DNA of 16,620 nt from an uncultured Saprospiraceae bacterium (GTDB taxonomy: Bacteria > Bacteroidota > Bacteroidia > Chitinophagales > Saprospiraceae): positions 1 through 16,620 of the forward strand of contig CALHUZ010000139.1 of the NCBI GenBank assembly GCA_938039305.1. The letters run 5' to 3'. This document shows positions 7,492-14,397 of the stretch, piece by piece. Under the pieces are notes generated by a model that saw only the letters and a list, made by a program, of their open reading frames with translations, did no database searches and was not told the DNA's origin. The position numbers and the translations under genes were made by a program. Within the stretch, counting starts at the first letter, position 1; the number at the start of each line of letters is the position of its first letter.

Positions 7492-8208
7492 CTATATAGT
7501 CTTAAACATCCTTAAGAAGGGTTCTCTATAAGCTCGACTCATTGGGAGCTTGTGCTCTTTTATGAACACATATCCATCTGATACCCTTTCCACGTTATTT
7601 ATGTTGACAACATAAGAACGGTGAATTTTTACAAAATTTGCCGCTTCAATTTTTGCTTCAGTCTTTTTGAGTGTCTGGCTTAGAGTGAGTGTTGATGAGT
7701 CCGTTATCATTTTAGTATAAGCACCATCAGCCTCTAAAAAAAGGATTTCGTCATATGATACTCGCTCTAAAGCGTTGATCGTTTTAATGAATATTCGATC
7801 ATCTGTGAATTGAAGAGAATCGTCTACCTCATTATTTTTAGTCTCCACTGCAAGTTCAATGGCGTGAATGACATCATTAATTCTGAAAGGCTTTGACAGA
7901 AAAGCAAATGGCAATGAGCTCTTTGCTCTTTTGAATGTTGTGCTATCAGTATTGGAGGTTAGAAAGATAATCGGAATATCATGATTGTTATGAATCACAT
8001 GGGCTGTATCAACACCATCCAGTGGGCCATATAGGTTAATATCCATGAGGATGAGATCAGGTGCTTCTCCATCTTTAAGATGATCTATAATTTCTTGACC
8101 GGATTCAAATAGTTGAATTACATGAAAATCAGCTTTTTTAAGTTGATTAGAAAGATCCTCAGCTATAAGAGGCTCGTCTTCTACTATAATTAATTTAATT
8201 AGCCCCAT
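7492..8208 (-). CDS. LytTR-family two-component response regulator, 238 aa
   Basis: A cytoplasmic DNA-binding response regulator. The N-terminal receiver (about 1-120) is complete: acidic pocket E10/D11, phospho-acceptor D56 in 'LILMDINL', T84 in 'FLTSN' and K106 in 'SKPF'. The C-terminal LytTR domain (about 138-238) has 'EILFLEADGAYTKM' and 'FVKIHRSYVVNINNV', both typical of the family. LytTR domains bind direct repeats of short sites. It converges on the second TPR kinase (18-bp gap) and is the only intact receiver in the window, so it is the best candidate output for one or both kinases. It has its own promoter-like element (8238-8270). The start is ATG at 8208. Confidence 0.93.
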   Translation of the reverse strand: MGLIKLIIVEDEPLIAEDLSNQLKKADFHVIQLFESGQEIIDHLKDGEAPDLILMDINLYGPLDGVDTAHVIHNNHDIPIIFLTSNTDSTTFKRAKSSLPFAFLSKPFRINDVIHAIELAVETKNNEVDDSLQFTDDRIFIKTINALERVSYDEILFLEADGAYTKMITDSSTLTLSQTLKKTEAKIEAANFVKIHRSYVVNINNVERVSDGYVFIKEHKLPMSRAYREPFLRMFKTI

Positions 8209-8237
8209 AAAAATCGCTCATGTGTTCTGTTGAAAAT

Positions 8238-8270
8238 CAAATTTAACCTTTGTTGAATGCCCGGAACAAA
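8238..8270 (-). promoter_or_regulatory. Bacteroidota-type promoter for the LytTR regulator
   Basis: Reading the minus strand, TTTG (8270-8267) is followed after 21 bp by TAAATTTG (8245-8238), an exact match to the Bacteroidota -7 consensus TAnnTTTG with a -33 TTTG. Transcription would begin near 8232, giving a leader of about 24 nt before the ATG at 8208. The spacing is at the upper side of normal. Confidence 0.5.
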
Positions 8271-8430
8271 AAAAACTCGCTATGTGCATAGTGATATGCA
8301 AATGTAATAATTCATTCTTTTGTTAAAGTGTACAAGGTTAGTTTCTATTTAACAGAAGATGGCCTCACACATTTTTTGTTCTCGCCCATTGTTAAAGTAC
8401 TATTGAAATGTCACTCACCAAGTAAACGTG

Positions 8431-8460
8431 TTCATTCACTACGGTTTCATGTCGATTCAC
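8431..8460 (+). repeat. 30-bp imperfect direct repeat, copy 1 (upstream of pseudo-receiver gene)
   Basis: The segment starts TTCATTCACTA and ends TGTCGATTCAC. It matches 8964-8993 over its whole length, with one inserted and one deleted base plus a few substitutions. A related element, TCACTCACCAAGT, precedes it at 8411-8423. It ends 46 bp before the ATG at 8507. The surrounding 298-bp spacer (8209-8506) shows no other convincing feature apart from the LytTR promoter. Confidence 0.5.
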
Positions 8461-8506
8461 AAATATATTTTGATTTTCCCTATGAAGATTTTCTTCTTTG
8501 TATGGC

Positions 8507-8875
8507 ATGAAGCCAATGAAAATAATACTCCTCGAAGATGACCCGATTATATATTGGGATCTATCTGTTCAGCTCACGAGGTTGAACTATCAGCTCTTAG
8601 AAGAATATCTTCCATTAGACGAATACTTAGATAAGTCACCCGCACGAGACGAAGATATTATCATTACTAATTTAAAGTTAGATGATGATTGGATAGATAA
8701 GGACTGCATTGATCAGTTAAATAGTCTCAACCTAAAAGTCGTCATACTTACGGGTTTGTCAGATCAGAGATATCATGACTTAGCCGAGCTTAAGGTGCCG
8801 TATACCTTATTGTTTAAGCCCTATACTCATCTTCAAATTAAAAGATCCCTGCAAAGCTTAAGACCGACCGGATAA
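8507..8875 (+). CDS. Stand-alone receiver-domain protein lacking the phospho-acceptor Asp (pseudo-receiver), 122 aa
   Basis: A single CheY-like receiver with no output domain. The acidic pocket is present (E10, D11, D12 in 'LLEDDP'), as are the switch Thr (T82, 'VILTG') and the conserved Lys (K104, 'LFKPY'). At the end of strand 3 the motif reads 'DIIITNLKL', so the residue aligned with the phosphorylated Asp is N55 (codon AAT). It therefore probably cannot be phosphorylated in the normal way. It may act by fixed conformation or by binding the kinases or the LytTR regulator. ATG at 8516 is an equally good start (119 aa), giving MKIILLEDD, which is how receivers usually begin. Its neighbours are the LytTR regulator (divergent) and a LuxR-type HTH gene 206 bp downstream. 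Confidence 0.78.
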   Translation: MKPMKIILLEDDPIIYWDLSVQLTRLNYQLLEEYLPLDEYLDKSPARDEDIIITNLKLDDDWIDKDCIDQLNSLNLKVVILTGLSDQRYHDLAELKVPYTLLFKPYTHLQIKRSLQSLRPTG

Positions 8876-8963
8876 CTCCTCTTTGTTAGCTTTCGCTCCC
8901 TCTTCATGGCGCCCAGACCCTAGTTTTAAACGAATACTCATTACCGTTCACTAGGAATATCTG

Positions 8964-8993
8964 TTCACTCACTAGTGATTTCGTGTCATTCAC
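8964..8993 (+). repeat. 30-bp imperfect direct repeat, copy 2 (upstream of LuxR-type HTH gene)
   Basis: The segment starts TTCACTCACTA and ends GTGTCATTCAC, followed by CAAGT; it pairs with copy 1 at 8431-8460. It is preceded by a further TTCACTAG-like unit (8948-8955). TTCAC-type half-sites therefore recur at intervals of about 17-25 bp, as expected of a direct-repeat operator. It ends 88 bp before the ATG at 9082. Confidence 0.5.
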
Positions 8994-9081
8994 CAAGTCC
9001 TTTGCCCGAAAGGCGGGGCGTCTCATACTTTTATCTCAATAAGAGTATCAACCACCTTTGTTAACTTTTAATAACATCAAC

Positions 9082-9306
9082 ATGACGCCTATCTCTCCTC
9101 GCGAAAAAGAAGTCCTATTCCTCATAGCATATGAGAACACGGCCAAAGAAATAGCAGCTAAGCTGTACATCTCAAACCATACAGCTGTGTCTCATCGGAA
9201 GAATCTTTTAGAAAAACTAAAAGTGAGCAATACCGCTGGTCTAGTGCGTAGAGGCTTTGAGCTTGGTCTTCTTTCTGTCCACCCAGCACAGTATGCTAGC
9301 GTCTGA
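9082..9306 (+). CDS. Stand-alone LuxR/GerE-type helix-turn-helix protein, 74 aa
   Basis: A small DNA-binding protein made of the C-terminal half of a NarL/LuxR regulator only. It opens with 'ISPREKEVLFLIA' (4-16), then 'TAKEIAAKLYIS' (20-31), the recognition helix 'NHTAVSHRKNLLEKL' (32-46), and ends 'NTAGLVRRGFELGLL' (50-64). These are strong GerE-family matches. There is no receiver or ligand domain. ATG at 9082 is preferred because it sits just ahead of the domain; a TTG at 9058 would add eight residues. With the receiver-only gene upstream it forms what looks like a NarL regulator split into two proteins. It may be constitutive, or controlled by its amount or by partner binding. Confidence 0.8.
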   Translation: MTPISPREKEVLFLIAYENTAKEIAAKLYISNHTAVSHRKNLLEKLKVSNTAGLVRRGFELGLLSVHPAQYASV

Positions 9307-9335
9307 CATTTTTTAAAAGGATAACAAGCCAAATT

Positions 9336-9376
9336 ATTCTAATTGTATCCCCTTTTAAGGGGATTGAAATTAGAAT
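9336..9376. repeat. Strong bipartite hairpin downstream of the LuxR-type gene
   Basis: The outer arms ATTCTAATT (9336-9344) and AATTAGAAT (9368-9376) enclose the inner arms ATCCCCTT (9347-9354) and AAGGGGAT (9357-9364), with a 2-nt loop. It lies 29 bp after the HTH gene stop. A weaker related hairpin, ATCCCCT/AGGCGAT, follows at about 9389-9404. The CCCCTT/AAGGGG core matches the palindrome at 5184-5197. It could act as a transcription barrier, although no U-run follows, or be a member of a dispersed palindromic repeat family. Confidence 0.5.
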
Positions 9377-9404
9377 TAGAATAAAAAATCCCCTCAAAAG
9401 GCGA

Positions 9405-9435
9405 TTGTGAAGGTAGGTTGGTTCTTTTAATTTTA
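9405..9435 (+). promoter_or_regulatory. Candidate promoter for the large LamG protein
   Basis: TTG (9405-9407) and TAATTTTA (9428-9435) are separated by 20 bp. The second box matches TAnnTTTG at seven of eight positions. Transcription would start near 9442, leaving a leader of about 18 nt before the ATG at 9460. AT-rich DNA gives such matches by chance fairly often. Confidence 0.3.
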
Positions 9436-9459
9436 GAAAGCATCATAAAATGTGAAATC

Positions 9460-12400
9460 ATGAATTTAAAAATGAAAATAATGTTCATAAAGAAAATATT
9501 ACTTCTAACTCTCACTATTCCTAAAATAAAAATTAAAGAAAATCATCTAATAGTTAAATCGCTAGGCAAATCCAGTCTTAGCATTATAATTATCATGCTC
9601 TGTATCATTTGTATAGTGGACAATGCGGTTGCGCAACCTGATTATTTAAAATTTGGATATTGGGCAGAAGATGATCACTTAACAGTCTTTAATCCGAGTA
9701 CGGGCGTGAATGAAGATATATATGTGACAGTGGATGGTAGGATTGAACATCGTCCTCACGGAGGAGGAGATATTTATACAGATCATGCAATGATTTTTCG
9801 CACTCAAAATGGTTTTTTTAAGTATGCGACATTCGCTAAGGGGTATTGGATGGTGAGGCCTTTTAACAACACGACTAAAAGACCAACGGCAGAGATTGAA
9901 ACATATACTACATTTATTGATAATAGGGGGTTTACAGACCTTCCACCTGTTTTTAATTGTGCTTTTGTGGGGACGGGTAGGAATGAGTGCTTTGGCACCA
10001 ATGATGGTTACTTTTCCCTTCATGGATTGCCCAATCAAAATTACATAAATGTTAATGATGAAGGAGGTTTTGGAGCCTTCCACACTGGATCTCTATTTAC
10101 TAACTCTGGTAATGAAACATTTCAATTTTTAAAAGATGAAGGACAATTAACATCATATACAAAAGAAGAAATGCAAGCTATCAATTGGGGTTCAGCAGAT
10201 TTTCCTTATCACGTTCTTCCAGCCGAAACGAATAAGATCCAAATCAAAATAAAAGCGAATAGTATAGCTGCGAACTGGGATGAATTTGCAGATATAGAAT
10301 TATTTGCATCAAAGAATCCTTTCACACAGAATTTTTTTTTAAGTTTTGATGACACCTTAACTACTAATAGCACCAAAATTTATTATGATGGTAGTTATGC
10401 ATATCATGAATTCGACATATCAGATTTGCAAAAATTTAATACTCCTGTTTCTTTAGAGGGAGGTCCTATTTTCCTTGCTTTTAGATGGAGGATTTTTAAT
10501 GGCAATCTTATAGATTGTTTAAAACCTGTGGTTTGGATTCCTGTTATGTTAGAACGGACAACACAAGATTTGACACCATTCGTAGATGCTGATGGTGTAA
10601 CACAAAGTAGAGTAACAGGACCGGTAGAACTTCAAATGGTGCTTCATGACCCACCTGGTGATAATAGTTATGCTTCATATGCTGTGGGTACAGAAGTATG
10701 CACAACAACAGAATATAGTTCTGGCTCTGGTAGTGATTCAAACTATGACAATCGAATTCAAGTTGGATTTTCTGGTAGTGCTGGTGCAGGGGTATCTGCT
10801 AACATAGAAGTAAACGTAGGTTTTTCTTTTAACTTTTCTAGTGAAACAATGCAGACTTCCACGAATACAATGGAAAATTGTTTTAGAATTAATGAGACGG
10901 TTTCAACAGCTGGCAATCCTGCTTTTGGAGAAGGAGATAGATTTTTAGGTATAGCAAATACATATGAGATGTACTATGGAAAAAGAATATTTTGGAATGA
11001 AGGTGATATTAATACGGATGGTGCATTCGTGGATTCGACGGGTTTATATTTGGAAATAGTAGAACAAACGATATTTGATAAAAGTGAGAAACAAATCCGA
11101 GATGAAATTATACAAGCACAAGCCACTTTAGCAAATCTTCCTCCGAAAAATCCATCGAATAATGCCTTATCGTTTCAAAGAAATATTCTGATCCAATCCA
11201 TAGAAATATTATATGATATGCTGACTGACAACAAAGCAGTCAGAGTGGACCCTGATATATTACCAGAAGGTCCTGCACCTGGAACCATAACATCTATCAG
11301 TGCTGGTCCGAAAACGGTAGCATCGGAAACAGCAGAGACAGCTTCAAGGACCGAAACTTTTGAGGTGATTACTGCCAAACAATTTGGATTAGACCAAACA
11401 GTATTAATAGCTGGCAGTGGATATGAAGGCTCACAATCATGGGGTAGCACAAAAACAACTTCGAACTCATCAGGAAGGCAGAGTGGAAATACAATAACAC
11501 ATACCTATCATTTGGAAGATGTAAATGCATCAAGAGCAGATGGTATAGAATTAACAAATGTAACCGAGCACATTGATCCGAGATTTGGAAATAGTTTTTT
11601 TAGAGTAACGCCAGACTCCAGGACAAGCTGTCCATATGAAGGAGGTCAAAGAACCGAGCAGCCTAATCTCAAAAGTAAAATTTCGATTGCATATCAAAAT
11701 GAATCTAATCATGTATATGTGACTGGAGCCCCAGCTGGAGAACCTCTTCAAATTCCTATAGATCTGTGTAATTTATTTTCTTTTAATGATCAACTGAAGA
11801 CAGGAAAATTCATTTTGAATTATGAAGACGGTACTGGAGGTGGAGCTCAAGTAGAAATCCAGCAAAATGTAGAACTTGAAAATGAAATGTATGATTTTGA
11901 TTATGGTTCTTGTTTTGGGGGTGAAGGTAATCAGCAATTACAAGTTGTTAGAATTACTCAAGCAGATCCAGGAAATGTGTGTTATGATGATGCTAATAGC
12001 AATGCAATTAGATTGACACTAAATACAGTATGTAATGATGGAACTTCAGATGTATTGGACGTATTGAATATTTCAGTTTGTTTCACTACTGATCCAAACA
12101 TTGATCTAAATATGAATGCAGAATGCGAATTATTGTCCAATATTGATCATGCTCTAAACTTTGATGGCATTGATGATCATGTTAAGGTTTATCATCAGGC
12201 TCAACCCTTTACATTTAATGATTTTAGTTATGAGTTTTGGGCCAAACCAGTCAAACAGGTCAATCTGAATGATGGAGAGTCAAATACTTTAGGTAATCAG
12301 AGCAGCGCATCTATAGTCGGTGGTACCCCATTCGCAATATTTCCTACGAATGGAGCGTATACGTTTGATTTGGATGATGAGATGATTAGATCAGAAGGGC

Positions 12401-14025
12401 AAACTAAAGTGGGTATAGCAGTTGGGACCAATGGTGTGCAAGTCGTAGAACATTACGATGGTGTTTATGAGGGGGATGATATTATTCATACACCTGTGGT
12501 TCTTAGTCATCCCGTGGCAATTAATGAATGGACACATATCGCAGTCGTGTACAAAAAGCGACTACCTACACTTTATATCAATGGCGAATTAGCTAAAGTC
12601 GGTCTCAGGAGTGAGCTAAATGGTGTTCATCCAGGTCTTCAACTAGGCGGTGGGCTTATCAATGAGCAGCCCAATTATTTTGGTGGTACATTAGACGAAT
12701 TGCGTGTTTATAGTTATGCCAGATCAGAAGCACAAATACTAGCTGATAAAAATAACAGATCAACTGGTTCTGAAGGAGAAACAATGCTAATCTTTAGGTT
12801 CGATTCTCAGACTCCTGGAGCTGAAAATGAAGGTGAGTCATTAAATGACTTATCCGGTACACTCGATCCAGAAGATATTGTCTTACAGAATTTCGATTAT
12901 GGCCCCAATTCCTCAAACTGGGTGACAGGTAGAATAGCAGAGTTTTGTAGTACTTTTTGCCCAGAATCCTTAGATACTGATGGCGATGCATTGACTAATT
13001 GTGATAGTCAAAACGGAGATATAGACCTCTGTCCAAATAACAGAGATGTGTCATTGCATTTTGAAGATCGAGGCGGAATTACCTCAGATTATATAGAAGT
13101 TCCTCACGAAGATGATTTTAGTCTTTTGGGTAACGACTTTGCTTTCGAAGCATGGGTGAATCCTTCAAGCGGGGATTACAAGACAATCGTGTCAAAAGGA
13201 CATGGGAGCAATGCTGAAACAAATTATGTTTTTGGGATCATGGCCGATAATGATACATTCTTTGGAGAACCAGGAAAACTGGGATTGTCTTTGACAGATG
13301 GTTCTTTCAATGTATCGGAATGGCAATTTAGTGCTTCAAGTATTGCCCAGGATGTGTGGACTCATGTGGCTGTTTCCGTGGATATTTCTGGGGCGACTCC
13401 AGTGGCTTCATTTTATGTAAATGGTGAATTAGATGTTGTTAGGACTTTCAGTGGCAACATAAGTTCTGTGTTTCTTAACAATTCGGATACCAATCCACTT
13501 TACATAGGCAGACAAGGATATGGCTGTCAATGTAATCATTTCGATGGGCGTATCGATGAGCTTGCTCTTTGGCAAAAGCAATTGACTTTGGCTGATATAC
13601 AGTCGTCCATGGCTGCTCCTTATGTTGGTACAGAGTCAGGCCTAAAGGCTTACTTCGATTTTAATGACAATGATGCATGTGTTTCAAATAGCAATACAAC
13701 CTTAATTGATAAAGCCAATAATCATAATGGTACCTTGGTCAATTTCGCTTTGAGCTCGAATTGTATATCCAATTGGGCGTCTGGACATAATGTTGGAGCA
13801 TGCGAACCAGCTTGTCCCTCAGATGTGGACCTGACAGGCTCATTAGACATGGATGGGAGCTATACGTCAGCAAGTTATATCTCTTCCAATCAAGTTATCG
13901 GAGCTACAAATTCTAATATCACTGTTGACTATAAAGCAACAACAGAGATTTCTTTATTAAAAGAATTTGAGATAAAAGTAGGAGTTATGTTCCAAGTATT
14001 TCTTGAAGTTTGTACCGGGCTCTAA
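9460..14025 (+). CDS. Large secreted multidomain protein with two LamG-like modules, 1521 aa
   Basis: An exported, probably cell-surface or released protein. A long basic N-region leads to a hydrophobic core and cleavage at VA|Q (58|59). A long stretch without a family I can name (about 60-890) includes 'LHDPPGDNSYASY' and an alternating amphipathic segment (433-461). The first LamG/concanavalin-like module is at about 897-1100 (starts 'HALNFDGIDDHVKV'; 'EWTHIAVVYK', 'LYINGEL', 'GTLDELRVY'). A thrombospondin-3-like acidic motif follows ('DTDGDALTNCDSQNGDIDLC', from 1172). The second LamG module is about 1196-1447 ('FAFEAWVNPS', 'VWTHVAVSVD', 'FYVNGEL', 'RIDELALWQ'). The C-terminal about 65 residues (about 1457-1521) resemble the Bacteroidota '3-coathanger stack' tail. 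LamG modules usually bind glycans or protein ligands. ATG at 9460 is preferred over an in-frame TTG at 9418. The gene ends before a strong terminator. Confidence 0.85.
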   Translation: MNLKMKIMFIKKILLLTLTIPKIKIKENHLIVKSLGKSSLSIIIIMLCIICIVDNAVAQPDYLKFGYWAEDDHLTVFNPSTGVNEDIYVTVDGRIEHRPHGGGDIYTDHAMIFRTQNGFFKYATFAKGYWMVRPFNNTTKRPTAEIETYTTFIDNRGFTDLPPVFNCAFVGTGRNECFGTNDGYFSLHGLPNQNYINVNDEGGFGAFHTGSLFTNSGNETFQFLKDEGQLTSYTKEEMQAINWGSADFPYHVLPAETNKIQIKIKANSIAANWDEFADIELFASKNPFTQNFFLSFDDTLTTNSTKIYYDGSYAYHEFDISDLQKFNTPVSLEGGPIFLAFRWRIFNGNLIDCLKPVVWIPVMLERTTQDLTPFVDADGVTQSRVTGPVELQMVLHDPPGDNSYASYAVGTEVCTTTEYSSGSGSDSNYDNRIQVGFSGSAGAGVSANIEVNVGFSFNFSSETMQTSTNTMENCFRINETVSTAGNPAFGEGDRFLGIANTYEMYYGKRIFWNEGDINTDGAFVDSTGLYLEIVEQTIFDKSEKQIRDEIIQAQATLANLPPKNPSNNALSFQRNILIQSIEILYDMLTDNKAVRVDPDILPEGPAPGTITSISAGPKTVASETAETASRTETFEVITAKQFGLDQTVLIAGSGYEGSQSWGSTKTTSNSSGRQSGNTITHTYHLEDVNASRADGIELTNVTEHIDPRFGNSFFRVTPDSRTSCPYEGGQRTEQPNLKSKISIAYQNESNHVYVTGAPAGEPLQIPIDLCNLFSFNDQLKTGKFILNYEDGTGGGAQVEIQQNVELENEMYDFDYGSCFGGEGNQQLQVVRITQADPGNVCYDDANSNAIRLTLNTVCNDGTSDVLDVLNISVCFTTDPNIDLNMNAECELLSNIDHALNFDGIDDHVKVYHQAQPFTFNDFSYEFWAKPVKQVNLNDGESNTLGNQSSASIVGGTPFAIFPTNGAYTFDLDDEMIRSEGQTKVGIAVGTNGVQVVEHYDGVYEGDDIIHTPVVLSHPVAINEWTHIAVVYKKRLPTLYINGELAKVGLRSELNGVHPGLQLGGGLINEQPNYFGGTLDELRVYSYARSEAQILADKNNRSTGSEGETMLIFRFDSQTPGAENEGESLNDLSGTLDPEDIVLQNFDYGPNSSNWVTGRIAEFCSTFCPESLDTDGDALTNCDSQNGDIDLCPNNRDVSLHFEDRGGITSDYIEVPHEDDFSLLGNDFAFEAWVNPSSGDYKTIVSKGHGSNAETNYVFGIMADNDTFFGEPGKLGLSLTDGSFNVSEWQFSASSIAQDVWTHVAVSVDISGATPVASFYVNGELDVVRTFSGNISSVFLNNSDTNPLYIGRQGYGCQCNHFDGRIDELALWQKQLTLADIQSSMAAPYVGTESGLKAYFDFNDNDACVSNSNTTLIDKANNHNGTLVNFALSSNCISNWASGHNVGACEPACPSDVDLTGSLDMDGSYTSASYISSNQVIGATNSNITVDYKATTEISLLKEFEIKVGVMFQVFLEVCTGL

Positions 14026-14107
14026 GTATAGTAGAAATGATGATGAAGTAAAGTAAGAATATAGTCAAGCAAAAAGTGGTATCGCTGTATCACTTGATAC
14101 AAGATTA

Positions 14108-14140
14108 GAGGGTCCTGTGTACGTAAGGGCCCTCTTTTCT
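14108..14140 (+). terminator. Rho-independent terminator after the LamG protein gene
   Basis: The stem GAGGGTCC (14108-14115) pairs with GGGCCCTC (14127-14134), with one T-G wobble, around an 11-nt loop, followed by TTTTCT. It lies 82 bp after the stop codon and is the clearest terminator in the window. The rest of the 370-bp spacer to the protease (14026-14395) holds an inverted repeat and the heptamer array, with no gene. Confidence 0.85.
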
Positions 14141-14169
14141 ATGTAAGATACCTGTTGAGTGAAACTGAC

Positions 14170-14205
14170 TTGCAATTATGTCCAATTTTCAATTAGGAAT
14201 TGCAA
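14170..14205. repeat. Inverted repeat with 8-bp arms between terminator and heptamer array
   Basis: TTGCAATT (14170-14177) and AATTGCAA (14198-14205) are perfect arms around a 20-nt AT-rich interval. No function can be assigned. It could be a second, weak hairpin in the convergent spacer. Confidence 0.35.
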
Positions 14206-14257
14206 CCGAAAAATCATTTTATAAAGTAGAAATTCAATTTGTAGAAATATTTTTCCT

Positions 14258-14397
14258 TACCATCTACCATCTACCATCTACCATCTACCATCTACCATCT
14301 ACCATCTACCATCTACCATCTACCATCTACCATCTACCATCTACCATCTACCATCAACCATCAACCATCAACCATCAACCATCAACCATCAACCATC
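14258..14397. repeat. Heptanucleotide tandem array: 14 x TACCATC then 6 x AACCATC
   Basis: Twenty perfect 7-bp units in two homogeneous blocks, TACCATC from 14258 to 14355 and AACCATC from 14356 to 14397. The last unit overlaps the stop codon of the minus-strand metalloprotease (14396-14398), so the array begins right at its 3' end; on that strand the units read GATGGTT then GATGGTA. Such short tandem arrays change length by replication slippage. The plus-strand frame through it (14178-14402) is only a low-complexity 7-residue repeat and not a gene. Confidence 0.97.

Noticed and set aside
8328..8510. 60-codon plus-strand frame between the LytTR and pseudo-receiver genes
   Set aside because: It starts at a GTG, has no recognisable domain, and covers the repeated TTCAC-type element, which looks regulatory.
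14258..14397. CRISPR array
   Set aside because: The units are contiguous 7-mers without spacers, so this is a simple tandem repeat.
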